Positions 46,706 through 56,032 of a stretch of 64,000 bases of DNA are shown here, in pieces (positions within the stretch are counted from its first letter, which is position 1; each line of letters starts with the position of its first letter). Source of the stretch: Solobacterium sp. (GTDB lineage: Bacteria; Bacillota_I; Bacilli_A; Erysipelotrichales; Erysipelotrichaceae); the NCBI GenBank assembly GCA_017512725.1, contig JAFWEW010000002.1, positions 58,517-122,516 of the forward strand. Reading direction: 5' to 3'. The position numbers were made by a program, and so were the translations under genes. Below the pieces are notes generated by a model. It saw only the letters and a program-made list of their open reading frames with translations. It was not told the DNA's origin and ran no database searches.

Positions 46706-48070
46706 ATGAGCAGGAACCAATTCCGAAACGGACTGATCCGGGAACTGTCAGTTCTCGTGATCCCGATCGTCATTCAGAGCCTGATCTCCAACTTTGTGAA
46801 CTTCGCAGATACCGTCATGCTGGGTAGAGTATCCCAGACCGCACTATCTGCCGGTTCCCTGGCCGGTCAGGTGTATTTTGTATTGTCCATCATCTATTTT
46901 GGGCTGGCATCTTCCATTACGATTCTTTCGAGTCAGTACTGGGGGAAGAAGGATTATAAAACAATCGGTTCGATCTTCGGCATCGGACTGATCATCTCGG
47001 CACTGTTTTCCATACCGACGGCGGTGCTTGCCTTTGTGATCCCGCAGAAGGTTCTGCTGTTCTGGACCAGTGATCCGGTCCTGATTGCAGAAGGGGCTTC
47101 GTATCTGCGGATCGTTTCGTTTTCCTATCTCTGCATGTGCTTTTCACAGCCGTATCTTTCCACGATGAAAAGCTGTGAGCGGGTGCAGCTTTCCACCCGG
47201 ATCAGTGTGACAGCACTGATCGTCAATGTGATCGGGAATGCGATTCTGATTTTCGGTCTCTTTGGTCTTCCGGCCATGGGCATCCGCGGTGCGGCACTTG
47301 CGACCTGCATTGCCCGCTTTACGGAACTGGCAATCTGCGGCGTTGACTATTTCCATCAGGAAATCCTTTCGCATGATCCGCGGACGTTTTTCCGGATTCC
47401 TTCACAGCTGTATCAGGATTTCCGAAGACACTGCCTGCCGGCTTTCATCAACGATGTGATCTGGGGCTTTGCCTACAATATGAACTCCGTGATTATGGGG
47501 CACCTTGGCTCGGATATGGTTGCGGCATCTTCGGTTGTCGGCATCGTCCGTGAGATCGTGACCGTAGTCGGCTTCGGTATTGCGACCGGAAGTGCGATCC
47601 TGCTTGGGAAGGAAATCGGAAGCGGGAACAGTGAGCTTGTGCGAAGGGATGCGTCTTCGATTCTGAAGCTGACCTTTCAGGTATCGCTTGTACAGGCAGC
47701 ACTGCTGTACCTGATCTCCGGATCGATTCCGTCCCTGGTCGTGATCAGCGATACGGCAAAGCAGTACCTGCTGTATATGCTGCATATCAGCTGTATCTAC
47801 ACGATCGGTCAGGTAATCAATACGCTTTTGATCGCAAGCTTCTTCCGCTGCGGTGGAGATTCGAGATACGGGATGATGCTGGATGTGCTGTCCATGTGGG
47901 GCTTTGCGGTACCGGTGGGCCTGCTGTCGGCTTTCGTGTTCCATCTGCCGCCGTTAACGGTCTATACGCTGTTATGTCTTGATGAAGCGGTCAAGCTTCC
48001 GTTTGCCCTGATCCATTACCGCAGGGGAACCTGGATCAACGATCTGACGCGAACCGAATTTGCGGAATGA
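46706..48070 (+). CDS. MATE family efflux transporter
   Basis: A 454-residue MATE protein with about twelve hydrophobic segments; the motif VIPIVIQSLISNFVNFADTVMLG is the standard TM1. It likely exports drugs or metabolites with Na+ or H+ exchange. The frame can be extended to 46586, but this overlaps glgA and the terminator. ATG 46706 lies 8 nt after a good -10 box, so the mRNA is probably leaderless, as for the MATE at 395. Confidence 0.87.
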   Translation: MSRNQFRNGLIRELSVLVIPIVIQSLISNFVNFADTVMLGRVSQTALSAGSLAGQVYFVLSIIYFGLASSITILSSQYWGKKDYKTIGSIFGIGLIISALFSIPTAVLAFVIPQKVLLFWTSDPVLIAEGASYLRIVSFSYLCMCFSQPYLSTMKSCERVQLSTRISVTALIVNVIGNAILIFGLFGLPAMGIRGAALATCIARFTELAICGVDYFHQEILSHDPRTFFRIPSQLYQDFRRHCLPAFINDVIWGFAYNMNSVIMGHLGSDMVAASSVVGIVREIVTVVGFGIATGSAILLGKEIGSGNSELVRRDASSILKLTFQVSLVQAALLYLISGSIPSLVVISDTAKQYLLYMLHISCIYTIGQVINTLLIASFFRCGGDSRYGMMLDVLSMWGFAVPVGLLSAFVFHLPPLTVYTLLCLDEAVKLPFALIHYRRGTWINDLTRTEFAE

Positions 48071-48084
48071 AGAAAAATCAAAAC

Positions 48085-48137
48085 AACCGGGTCACAGACT
48101 TCGCTGCACAGCGGAAGCGGATCCGGCTGTTTTTTTG
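48085..48137 (+). terminator. Terminator after the second MATE gene
   Basis: CCGGGTC (48087-48093) pairs with GATCCGG (48120-48126); an inner CTTCGCT/AGCGGAAG hairpin is nested. A T-run of seven follows. Confidence 0.75.
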
Positions 48138-48199
48138 CGCCATGCATGACGAAAAGATGGATGAGATGTGAAAATATGCTGATTATTGCGGTTTCTGCG

Positions 48200-48229
48200 T
48201 TTACTCTTAAAAGTTATAAATGTTATAAT
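48200..48229 (+). promoter_or_regulatory. Promoter of pgk-tpiA-eno
   Basis: -35 TTTACT (48200-48205), an 18-nt spacer and an extended -10 TGTTATAAT (48221-48229). Confidence 0.75.
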
Positions 48230-48264
48230 GTGAAGGCTTAAAACAAGGAGGAGATACATAATTT

Positions 48265-49446
48265 ATGTCTAAGGTTACTCTTAAGGATCTGGACGTTAAA
48301 GGCAAGCACGTAATTGTTCGTGTTGATTTTAACGTTCCCCACAAAGGAGATGTCATTACGGATGACAACCGTATTCTGGCAGCGCTTCCTACCATCAACT
48401 ACCTTACAGAACATGGCGCAAAAGTTCTGCTCTTGAGCCATCTCGGCAAGGTGAAGACGGATGAAGACAAGGCAAAGAACGACATGTCGATCGTTGCCAA
48501 GCGGCTTGCGGAAGTTCAGGATGCACCGGTTGTATTCGTGAATGCGACCCGCGGAGAAGAACTCGAAAAGGCAGTTGCAGCACAGGAAGACGGCACCATC
48601 GTTCTGATGCAGAACACCCGTTATGAAAAGGGCGAATCCAAGAACGATCCGGAGCTCGGTGCTTACTGGGCAAGCCTCGGCGATATCTTCGTAGAAGACG
48701 CATTCGGTTCTGTACACAGAGCACACGCTTCCACAGTCGGTATTCCGTCCCACCTGAAGCAGGCTGCAGTCGGCTTCCTCGTAGAGAAGGAACTCAATGT
48801 TCTCGGCAAGGCGCTCAATGAGCCGCATCGTCCGTTTGTCGCAATTCTTGGCGGCGCAAAGGTTTCGGACAAGATCGGTGTTATTGATAACCTGCTGAAG
48901 ATCGCGGACAAGGTTCTGATCGGTGGCGGCATGTCCTACACCTTCGCAGCAGCAGCCGGCGGAAAGATCGGCAACTCCCTGCTGGAAGAAGACAAGATGG
49001 ATCTTGCAAAAGAATTCATGGAGAAGGGCAAAGGCAAACTGTTCCTTCCGGTTGATACCGTAGAGGCAAACGACTTCTCCAACCCGACAGAGATCAAGGT
49101 CGTCAAGGCCGGTGAGATCGATGACGGATTCATGGGTCTCGATATCGGACCTGAGACGGTCGCATTATTCAAGAAAGAACTTGAAGGCGCAAAGACCGTA
49201 TTCTGGAACGGCCCGATGGGCGTATTCGAAGATCCTCGTTTCGCAAAGGGAACCGAAGAAATCTGTGAGACACTGGCAGGCCTTGAAGGCGCAACCACAA
49301 TCATTGGCGGCGGCGACAGTGCAAGTGCAGCGAAGAACCTTGGTTTCGCAGCGAAGTTCAGCCACATTTCCACAGGCGGCGGCGCTTCTCTTGAATATAT
49401 GGAAGGAAAGGAGCTCCCGGGCGACGCAATCATCCCGGAAGAGTAA
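48265..49446 (+). CDS. pgk: Phosphoglycerate kinase
   Basis: A 393-residue PGK with RVDFNVP near the N-terminus, the HLG(K)V loop, GGAKVSDK at about 193-200 and the GGGDS nucleotide loop near the C-terminus. It makes ATP and 3-phosphoglycerate. It is the first gene of a glycolytic unit; gapdh, usually upstream, is not in the window. Codon use is that of a highly expressed gene. Confidence 0.97.
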   Translation: MSKVTLKDLDVKGKHVIVRVDFNVPHKGDVITDDNRILAALPTINYLTEHGAKVLLLSHLGKVKTDEDKAKNDMSIVAKRLAEVQDAPVVFVNATRGEELEKAVAAQEDGTIVLMQNTRYEKGESKNDPELGAYWASLGDIFVEDAFGSVHRAHASTVGIPSHLKQAAVGFLVEKELNVLGKALNEPHRPFVAILGGAKVSDKIGVIDNLLKIADKVLIGGGMSYTFAAAAGGKIGNSLLEEDKMDLAKEFMEKGKGKLFLPVDTVEANDFSNPTEIKVVKAGEIDDGFMGLDIGPETVALFKKELEGAKTVFWNGPMGVFEDPRFAKGTEEICETLAGLEGATTIIGGGDSASAAKNLGFAAKFSHISTGGGASLEYMEGKELPGDAIIPEE

Positions 49447-49455
49447 AAAAACAAC

Positions 49456-50208
49456 ATGGCAAGAAAACCTATTATTGTCGGCAACTGGAAGATGAACAAG
49501 ACCCCTTCGGAAGCAGAAGAATTCATGAAGGGAATCGAGCAGATCCTGACCGGAACGGAAGCAGCGGACTATGGTGTCGGCGCACCGTTTGTTGATCTCG
49601 ATGTCTGTGTCAAGAACGCAAAGAACCTGATCATTGCGGCAGAGAACTGCAATGAAAAGGATTCCGGTGCCTATACCGGTGAAGTTTCCGTACCGATGCT
49701 CAAGGAAGTCGGCATCACTTACTGCATCATCGGCCATTCCGAACGCCGTACGTATTATGCAGAAACCGATGCGGCATGTGCAGCAAAGGCAAAGAGACTG
49801 CTCGCAGACAACATCATTCCGATCCTCTGCATCGGTGAGACCGAAGCACAGTATGATGCAGGTGAGACTGCGGATGTCATCAAGAGCCAGCTGGCAGGAA
49901 GCCTTGCAGGTCTGACCGGGGAAGAAGTTTCCAAGATGGTCATCGCTTACGAACCGATCTGGGCGATCGGCACCGGCAAGTCCGCAGATGAAACAACTGC
50001 TGAGAACTGCTGCAAGCTCGTACGCGACACCGTCAAGGGTCTCTATGATGAGGCAACCGGAGAGGCTGTACGGATCCAGTACGGCGGAAGCGTCAAGCCG
50101 GCCAACATCAAGTCCTACATGGCATGCCCGGATATCGACGGCGCGCTGATTGGCGGTGCATCCCTTAAGGTTGATTCCTTCAAGGAAATCATCGACGCGA
50201 CCAAATAA
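49456..50208 (+). CDS. tpiA: Triosephosphate isomerase
   Basis: A 250-residue TIM barrel with K12 in VGNWKMNK, the catalytic His in IIGHSERR and Glu in AYEPIWAIGTGK (loop 6). It interconverts the triose phosphates. It lies 9 nt after pgk with only a weak ribosome site, so coupling is likely. Confidence 0.97.
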   Translation: MARKPIIVGNWKMNKTPSEAEEFMKGIEQILTGTEAADYGVGAPFVDLDVCVKNAKNLIIAAENCNEKDSGAYTGEVSVPMLKEVGITYCIIGHSERRTYYAETDAACAAKAKRLLADNIIPILCIGETEAQYDAGETADVIKSQLAGSLAGLTGEEVSKMVIAYEPIWAIGTGKSADETTAENCCKLVRDTVKGLYDEATGEAVRIQYGGSVKPANIKSYMACPDIDGALIGGASLKVDSFKEIIDATK

Positions 50209-50210
50209 GG

Positions 50211-50236
50211 TTTCAGGAAGACAGGGTCTTCTGAAA
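50211..50236 (+). other. Hairpin between tpiA and eno
   Basis: TTTCAG-(G)-AAGAC pairs with GTCTT-CTGAAA over 11 bp with one bulged G and a 3-nt loop. There is no T-run, so it is not an intrinsic terminator. A role in mRNA processing or stability within the operon is inferred. Confidence 0.5.
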
Positions 50237-50272
50237 TATAGTAGTTAAGGTATTGAAGGAGGAAAATAATTA

Positions 50273-51655
50273 ATGCCTTATATCGTAAGTGTTTATGCAC
50301 GTGAAGTAATTGACTCCCGCGGCAACCCGACAGTAGAAGCAGAGGTTACCACAGAGTCCGGCGCGTTTGGACGTGCCATCGTTCCGTCCGGCGCATCCAC
50401 CGGTGAACGCGAAGCTCTTGAACTCCGTGACGGTGACAAGAAGCGTTTCCTTGGAAGAGGAACTCTGAAGGCTGTCAGCAACGTCAACAAGATTATCGCT
50501 CCGAAGATCCTCGGCCTTGATGTTACATGCCAGAGCGAAATCGACAAGATCATGATCGATCTCGACGGAACAGCGTTCAAGTCCAAGCTCGGCGCAAACG
50601 CTACACTCGCTGTATCCCTGGCCTGTGCACGTGCTGCGGCGGACTATTATGGAATGCCTCTTTATAAGTACATCGGCGGTGCAAACGCAAAGGTTCTCCC
50701 GGTTCCGATGATGAACGTTCTCAACGGCGGCAAGCATGCGGATTCTGCAGCGGACTGCCAGGAATACATGATCATGCCGGTCGGCGCAAAGACTGTCCGC
50801 GAAGCGATCCGCATGGGTGCAGAAGTATTCCACGCTCTGAAGTCCGTTCTCAAGAAGTATGGATACAACACAGCTGTTGGTGACGAAGGCGGATATGCGC
50901 CGTCCTGCGTACCTGGCGGCAAGGGACCCCTGGAGAAGTTCGGAAACGAAGGCCCTCTGGCTCTCATGGTTGAGGCTGTAAAGGCTGCCGGCTACAAGCT
51001 CGGTGATGACATCTGCTTCGCAATGGATCCGGCTTCCTCTGAATTCTATGATGAAAAGAAGAAGAAGTACGTTCTCGCACGTTCCGGCGAAGGTGAGAAG
51101 ACCAGCGAACAGATGATCGACATGTACGAGAGCTGGGTCAACAAGTATCCTCTGATTTCCATCGAAGATGGTCTGGCAGAGAATGACTGGGATGGCTGGA
51201 AGAAGCTCACAGAGCGTCTCGGCAGCCGTATCCAGCTGGTTGGTGACGACCTGTTCGTTACAAACACCACATACCTCAAGAAGGGTATCGACCTTGGCGT
51301 TGCCAATGCGATCCTCATCAAGGTTAACCAGATCGGTACACTGACCGAAACACTCGACGCAATCGAGATGGCAAAGGAAGCTGGCTACACAGCAGTCGTT
51401 TCCCACCGTTCCGGTGAGTCCGAAGACACAACGATCTCTGATCTCGTAGTCGGTGTCAACGCCGGCCAGATCAAGACCGGTTCCATGAGCCGTACGGACC
51501 GTATCGCGAAGTACAACCAGCTCATGAGAATTGAAGAAGAACTCGGTGTTGTTGCGCAGTACAACGGCAAGAAGAGCTTCTACAATGTCAAGTCTCTCTC
51601 TGCTGAGGCAAAACCGGCAAAGAAGGCTCCGGCTAAGAAGTCCACAAAGAAATAA
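50273..51655 (+). CDS. eno: Enolase with a basic C-terminal tail
   Basis: A 460-residue enolase. Catalytic and metal residues lie in the standard blocks ([50 protein letters not shown]). It turns 2-phosphoglycerate into PEP. Normal enolases end soon after the FYN block; here about 18 extra residues rich in Ala, Pro and Lys follow (from about residue 443). gpmI, often between tpiA and eno, is missing. Strong AAGGAGG ribosome site and highly biased codons (GCT, ACA, CTC, GTT). Confidence 0.96.
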   Translation: MPYIVSVYAREVIDSRGNPTVEAEVTTESGAFGRAIVPSGASTGEREALELRDGDKKRFLGRGTLKAVSNVNKIIAPKILGLDVTCQSEIDKIMIDLDGTAFKSKLGANATLAVSLACARAAADYYGMPLYKYIGGANAKVLPVPMMNVLNGGKHADSAADCQEYMIMPVGAKTVREAIRMGAEVFHALKSVLKKYGYNTAVGDEGGYAPSCVPGGKGPLEKFGNEGPLALMVEAVKAAGYKLGDDICFAMDPASSEFYDEKKKKYVLARSGEGEKTSEQMIDMYESWVNKYPLISIEDGLAENDWDGWKKLTERLGSRIQLVGDDLFVTNTTYLKKGIDLGVANAILIKVNQIGTLTETLDAIEMAKEAGYTAVVSHRSGESEDTTISDLVVGVNAGQIKTGSMSRTDRIAKYNQLMRIEEELGVVAQYNGKKSFYNVKSLSAEAKPAKKAPAKKSTKK

Positions 51656-51677
51656 GTCCTTCTGAAATGCAAAGACG

Positions 51678-51709
51678 AAGCGGTTCTGATCACCAGAGCC
51701 GCTTTTTTC
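51678..51709 (+). terminator. Terminator of pgk-tpiA-eno
   Basis: An 11-bp stem (51678-51688 with 51694-51704, one G-U) with a 5-nt loop, followed by TTTTTC. Confidence 0.9.
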
Positions 51710-51749
51710 GATTCCTGAAAACAGGGGCCTGTGAAATGGTGCACGGTAT

Positions 51750-51770
51750 TTTCCGGCAGTCTGCCGGAAA
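51750..51770. repeat. Perfect 9-bp inverted repeat between eno and the next gene
   Basis: TTTCCGGCA-GTC-TGCCGGAAA. A second, shorter repeat ACAGG-GG-CCTGT lies just before it (51721-51732). No T-run follows. It may be an operator or part of a short transcript; nothing specific was recognised. Confidence 0.5.
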
Positions 51771-51876
51771 TCCTGAGCGCGGGCCAAATGGACATGATTT
51801 TGAGAAAAAAAGAAACCCGATAAGGGAACTCAATGTAAGATAGAGGTAGGATAATCAGCAGAAAGGACGAATCCTC

Positions 51877-53088
51877 ATGGAGAAAAAGACGTTTTATGAT
51901 AGTGCCAGCGGATCACCATTGTATACCGCGGAGGTGCCGGAGACTGCCGAATGCAAAGCGAGGCTCAGTTTGCAGCGCGATAACATCGGAAAGATCAAAC
52001 TGACTTCCGAAGGTGCAGTCATTGATCAGACCAATCAGTTTGAACTGTATTTCAAAAACGGCGATGCCTTCAATAATATTCCAATGCAGCAGGGACAGCA
52101 GCGGGATGGAGTGTTCCATCAGGTGTGTGAGGCAGGGGCACAGCTGGATGAGTATGTGGCACAGTTTATGGGCCAGCCTCTGGCAGCTTCGAACAAGTTC
52201 TATCTTCCTCAGGGGCGTCTTGAAAAACTGCAGATGCACGGGCAGGAGAGCATTTCGAAAAACATTGGCGCAATGCAGCAGGTCGCACGGATGGGAGGAG
52301 CACCGGTCAATGTTCAATGCACCGGAACAATTCTGGACGGAGCGATGGGTGTCTACCCGTTTACCAAAGACGGCCAGCAGAAAACACTGTACAGTGCCAT
52401 CTGGAGAATAGGCTTATCCGTATCGTTTGGTACCTATGAATCCGCTCTTCGCGGCATGTTCAATCAAGGAGGACCGACGGAACATACTTTCTGGGCTGTT
52501 CCGGTTACAATCAATATGGTCTCGCACGGCCCGGCCAGTGAAGATACGATGCGGATCTTTATGTCCTTTGTCGCATCCTTCGATGATGTGCCGGAATTCC
52601 TTGCCTATACAAAACAGGTTGAAGATGCCAATCTCAATATTGATATGCAGAAGGCAGCCGCAGAGGCGATGAAGAACCAGCAGATGATCGACAACATGTG
52701 GGCGCAGCATAATGCGGCCTGGGCACGTTCGAGGGAGTTAAGCAAATCCCTCTCTCGGGACATGGATGAGTTCCGGGCAAATCTTGCGGCCAATTCGGCT
52801 GCCATGGATGCCTTCCATGACAACCTGAGCTCCATGAATTCATCGAGCAGCAGCTTCGGTTCTTCCTTCGGCGGAGAATCCCCGGATGACCGCATCCAGC
52901 GCCAGCGCCATGAATCAATCATGGGTGTGAATACGTATGAACGGAATGACGGTACGACCTATGAACATACCATTATGGACGACCGTGTCTTCGAAAACAA
53001 TCTGGATTCCAATACGCATTTCGGAACGCAGAATTACTACGGTGATTACGTACCGGACGGATGGACGGAGCTGAACCGGAAAAAGTAA
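51877..53088 (+). CDS. Unrecognised 403-residue protein
   Basis: I do not recognise this protein. It has no signal peptide or TM segment, so it is probably cytoplasmic. Residues 1-245 look like a compact alpha/beta domain of mixed composition. Residues about 247-318 form a helical, coiled-coil-like region rich in Ala, Gln, Met and Asn; 319-335 are a Ser/Gly linker; 337-403 form a small aromatic-rich domain with TYERNDGTTYEH and a YYGDYVPDGWTEL ending. Start ATG 51877 follows AAAGGA at a good distance. It stands alone between the eno terminator and a bidirectional terminator. Codon use is like its neighbours, so recent transfer is not suggested. It is clearly coding: long, strong codon periodicity, good ribosome site. 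Confidence 0.75.
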   Translation: MEKKTFYDSASGSPLYTAEVPETAECKARLSLQRDNIGKIKLTSEGAVIDQTNQFELYFKNGDAFNNIPMQQGQQRDGVFHQVCEAGAQLDEYVAQFMGQPLAASNKFYLPQGRLEKLQMHGQESISKNIGAMQQVARMGGAPVNVQCTGTILDGAMGVYPFTKDGQQKTLYSAIWRIGLSVSFGTYESALRGMFNQGGPTEHTFWAVPVTINMVSHGPASEDTMRIFMSFVASFDDVPEFLAYTKQVEDANLNIDMQKAAAEAMKNQQMIDNMWAQHNAAWARSRELSKSLSRDMDEFRANLAANSAAMDAFHDNLSSMNSSSSSFGSSFGGESPDDRIQRQRHESIMGVNTYERNDGTTYEHTIMDDRVFENNLDSNTHFGTQNYYGDYVPDGWTELNRKK

Positions 53089-53113
53089 CGAAATACCAGT
53101 ACCAGAACCGACG

Positions 53114-53150
53114 AAAAAAAGAGTTGTTTCATCGCATCAACTCTTTTTTT
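53114..53150. terminator. Bidirectional terminator between convergent genes
   Basis: AAAAAAAGAGTTG pairs with CAACTCTTTTTTT around an 11-nt loop. The A and T runs on either side serve transcription from both directions. Confidence 0.9.
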
Positions 53151-53161
53151 CAGTTTTGGAA

Positions 53162-55597
53162 TCAGCCCATCGTCACAACGACGTCGACTTCTCCTGCAGT
53201 CTGGCCCAGCGGAATGACATGTCCTTCCACCGGTTCACCGTTGACGGTCATGGAGACAACGCCTTTCTGGACATTGTTCGGATTCTTTACGGCAATGTTG
53301 TATTTCACGCCGCGGTATTTACGGGTGATCGCGAAGTCACCGAAGCCTTCTGGAACACACGGATCTACGGAGAGACCCTTGAGGGTCGGGTAGATGCCGA
53401 GGATGTACTGCGAGATGTCGGTAAAGGTCCATGCGGCAGTACCGGTGAGCCAGGAGTTTTTGCCCTGACCGAAGAACTTCGCATCGCGTCCGGCAACCAT
53501 CTGGCTGTAGACATACGGCTCGGTGCAGTGAATCTCACTGATGTCTTCGATGTAGGCAGGGCAGGTCTTCTTATAGATTTCGAATGCCCGGTTGCCGTCA
53601 CCGATCACAGTCTCGGCGATCGATACCCACGGGTTGTTGTGGCAGAAGATGCCGCCGTTCTCTTTATATCCGGGAGGATAGGAAGAGACTTCACCAAGTT
53701 CGAGATGATATCTCGTATAAGCTGGCTGCAGGATCATGATGCCATATTTGGTGTCGAGCTTTGCCTCAACGGAATCCATTGCCTTCTGGGCAAGACCTTC
53801 TTCCACACCGATTCCGGCCATGACACAGAAGCCCTGCGGCTCAATGTAGATCTGACCTTCTTCACATTCCTTGGAACCAACCTTGTTGGAATATGCATCA
53901 TAGGCACGGACGAACCATTCACCGTCCCAGCCGTCTTTGAGAACGGCCTGGCGCATCTGTTCGACTTCTGCGCGGGCATAGTCCGCTTCTTCGTTCTTTC
54001 CCATCAGTTCGCAGAGATCTGCGTATTCCTGACCGTACTTGACGAACATGCCGGCAATGAATACCGACTCGGCGACCGGACCTTCGGACGGGCCGAATGT
54101 CTGGAAGCTTTCACCCGGATGAGCGCTGAAGCAGTTGAGGTTCAGGCAGTCATTCCAGTCCGCACGTCCGATCAGCGGAAGATTGTGCGGTCCCTTATGG
54201 GTGACGATGTAATCGAAGGAACGCTTGAGATGCTCGAGAAGCGGCTGGGCGACAGATGCGTCATTGTCGAACGGAACCATTTCCTCAAGGATCGAGGTAT
54301 CACCGGTCTCACGTACATAGGCGGAGGTGCCGGCAATCAGCCACAGCGGATCATCATTGAAGCCGCTTCCGATATCAGAGTTGCCTTTCTTGGTTAACGG
54401 CTGGTACTGATGGTAGGCGCTGCCGTTTTCAAACTGCGTGCTTGCGATATCGATAATGCGCTCTCTTGCGCGGTCCGGAATCATGTGTACGAAGCCGAGC
54501 AGATCCTGGTTGGAATCACGGAAGCCCATGCCGCGGCCGATACCGGATTCATAGTAGGAAGCGGAACGGCTGAAGTTGAAGGTGACCATGCACTGGTACT
54601 GGTTCCAGATGTTGACCATCCGGTTTACTTTTTCGTCCTGTGTCTCAGCATGATAATTGGAAAGCAGATCGGTCCAGAATTCTTTCAGTTCGGCAAGTGC
54701 CGCATCAACCTGATCAGTTGTCTTGTAACGGTCGAGCATCGCCCAGGCCTTGTCTTTCTTGATAACGCCGTAGCTTTCCCACTTGTCATCATCCGGGTTC
54801 TCGATATAACCGAGAACGAATACGAAGGACTTGGACTCTCCCGGTTTCAGGTCGACATTCAGCTGATGTGCTGCGATCGGGGACCAGCCGGATGCGAAGG
54901 AATCTCTGCATTTGCCGGCGATCACGGCATCCGGATGATCCGGTCCGTTATAGAACCCGAGGAACTGGTCTCTTGCGGTATCATAGCCGTCGACATCCGC
55001 ATTGACGGAGAAGATTGCATAGTGATTTCTGCGTTCGCGGTATTCGGTCTTGTGGAAGATCGTGGAGCCGATCACTTCGACTTCACCGGTGGACAGGTTG
55101 CGCTGGAAGTTGCGCTCATCATCATCTGCGTTCCAGAGGCACCATTCCACATAGGAGAACAGTTTGAGTTCTTTGTCGGCACTGCCTTTGTTGGTGAGGG
55201 TAACCTTCATGACCTCACAGGTGTCATTCAGCGGTACCAGTGTTACAACATTTGCTTCTACGTCGTTGCGGGAACCGGTGAATACGCTGTAGCCCATGCC
55301 ATGACGACATTCATAGGAATCGAGTTCGGTGCGCATCGGCTGCCATCCGGGGTTCCAGATCGTATTGCCGTCTTTGATGTAGAAGTATTTGCCGTTATTA
55401 TCATAAGGAACATTGTTATAGCGGTAACGGGTGATTCTCAGCAGCTTGGCATCTTTATAGAATGTATAGCCGCCCATTGTGTTTGAGATCAGCGAGAAGA
55501 AGTCCTTGTTGCCGAGATAATTGATCCAGGGCAGCGGTGTCTTCGGAGTTGTGATGACATACTCGCGGTTTTTGTCATCAAAGTAACCGTACTTGAT
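53162..55597 (-). CDS. GH94 disaccharide phosphorylase (cellobiose phosphorylase-like), AUC at the start position
   Basis: An 811-residue GH94 enzyme if counted from 55597. The catalytic Asp lies in [22 protein letters not shown] and [10 protein letters not shown] are family blocks. It cleaves a beta-linked disaccharide, most likely cellobiose, with phosphate to glucose and glucose-1-P in the cytoplasm. The first ATG/GTG/TTG in frame is at 55477, but 40 conserved residues lie upstream ([13 protein letters not shown], then [20 protein letters not shown]). These begin at an ATC codon (55597-55595) exactly 8 nt behind AGGAGG, where family members have ATG; the frame then runs back to a TAA with no other start. 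So AUC initiation, a mutated start, or a sequence error. Divergent from the sugar ABC operon. Confidence 0.88.
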   Translation of the reverse strand: MKYGYFDDKNREYVITTPKTPLPWINYLGNKDFFSLISNTMGGYTFYKDAKLLRITRYRYNNVPYDNNGKYFYIKDGNTIWNPGWQPMRTELDSYECRHGMGYSVFTGSRNDVEANVVTLVPLNDTCEVMKVTLTNKGSADKELKLFSYVEWCLWNADDDERNFQRNLSTGEVEVIGSTIFHKTEYRERRNHYAIFSVNADVDGYDTARDQFLGFYNGPDHPDAVIAGKCRDSFASGWSPIAAHQLNVDLKPGESKSFVFVLGYIENPDDDKWESYGVIKKDKAWAMLDRYKTTDQVDAALAELKEFWTDLLSNYHAETQDEKVNRMVNIWNQYQCMVTFNFSRSASYYESGIGRGMGFRDSNQDLLGFVHMIPDRARERIIDIASTQFENGSAYHQYQPLTKKGNSDIGSGFNDDPLWLIAGTSAYVRETGDTSILEEMVPFDNDASVAQPLLEHLKRSFDYIVTHKGPHNLPLIGRADWNDCLNLNCFSAHPGESFQTFGPSEGPVAESVFIAGMFVKYGQEYADLCELMGKNEEADYARAEVEQMRQAVLKDGWDGEWFVRAYDAYSNKVGSKECEEGQIYIEPQGFCVMAGIGVEEGLAQKAMDSVEAKLDTKYGIMILQPAYTRYHLELGEVSSYPPGYKENGGIFCHNNPWVSIAETVIGDGNRAFEIYKKTCPAYIEDISEIHCTEPYVYSQMVAGRDAKFFGQGKNSWLTGTAAWTFTDISQYILGIYPTLKGLSVDPCVPEGFGDFAITRKYRGVKYNIAVKNPNNVQKGVVSMTVNGEPVEGHVIPLGQTAGEVDVVVTMG

Positions 55598-55785
55598 AAG
55601 AGTGTCCTCCTTCCTTTAACAGGATTAATTGTTTTTACCTAATTTCATTGTGATGTTGGTACTTCAAATCATGCTGGTACACAGGACTTACAAACAAGAT
55701 TTAACATTCTTTCCCGGCGAATACAAGATATCGAAAAATTTATGAAAAATGTAAAAGATAGGATAAATTGGCTAAATTACGCAAG

Positions 55786-55800
55786 TTGAAACGTTTACAA
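55786..55800. promoter_or_regulatory. Candidate LacI/CcpA-type operator in the GH94-ABC divergent region
   Basis: TTGAAACGTTTACAA contains the perfect palindrome AAACGTTT. CGTTTACA matches one half of the catabolite-responsive element; the other half has two mismatches. It overlaps the expected -10/+1 region of the - strand promoter. Confidence 0.45.
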
Positions 55801-55825
55801 TGCACCAAAAAATTTTGTTTGTCAA
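55797..55825 (-). promoter_or_regulatory. Candidate promoter of the GH94 gene
   Basis: On the - strand a consensus -35 TTGACA (55825-55820) is followed after 17 nt by CATTGT (55802-55797), a weak -10. The leader would be about 190 nt. The operator at 55786-55800 overlaps the -10. Confidence 0.45.
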
Positions 55826-55857
55826 TACGTTTTGTGTGAAAAGTTAGCGAAAACCGC

Positions 55858-55886
55858 TTGCATTTTTCTTTGGTAGGGGTTACATT
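55858..55886 (+). promoter_or_regulatory. Promoter of the sugar ABC operon
   Basis: -35 TTGCAT (55858-55863), a 17-nt spacer and -10 TACATT (55881-55886). The leader is about 140 nt. The remainder of the 55598-56032 intergenic region is AT-rich; apart from this promoter, the - strand promoter and the operator I see nothing definite in it. Confidence 0.55.
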
Positions 55887-56032
55887 TCAATTGTCGAAAG
55901 CGAATACATCCCATAAATGACAAGATGTATCAAAAATCATTCCATTCACTGGTACTGATTAGAATGATCCGCTTCATGACTCTGAATGGTCACATTCAGG
56001 ATAAACACAGGGCTATAATGGGAGGAAGAAAA

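Noticed and set aside
53156..54397. 413-codon open frame on the + strand opposite GH94
   Set aside because: Shadow frame of GH94, overlapping the bidirectional terminator, with no ribosome site; GH94 motifs on the - strand are unambiguous.
53162..55477. GH94 starting at the first in-frame ATG (55477)
   Set aside because: It would remove 40 conserved residues and has no ribosome site, whereas AGGAGG stands at the right distance from the ATC at 55597.
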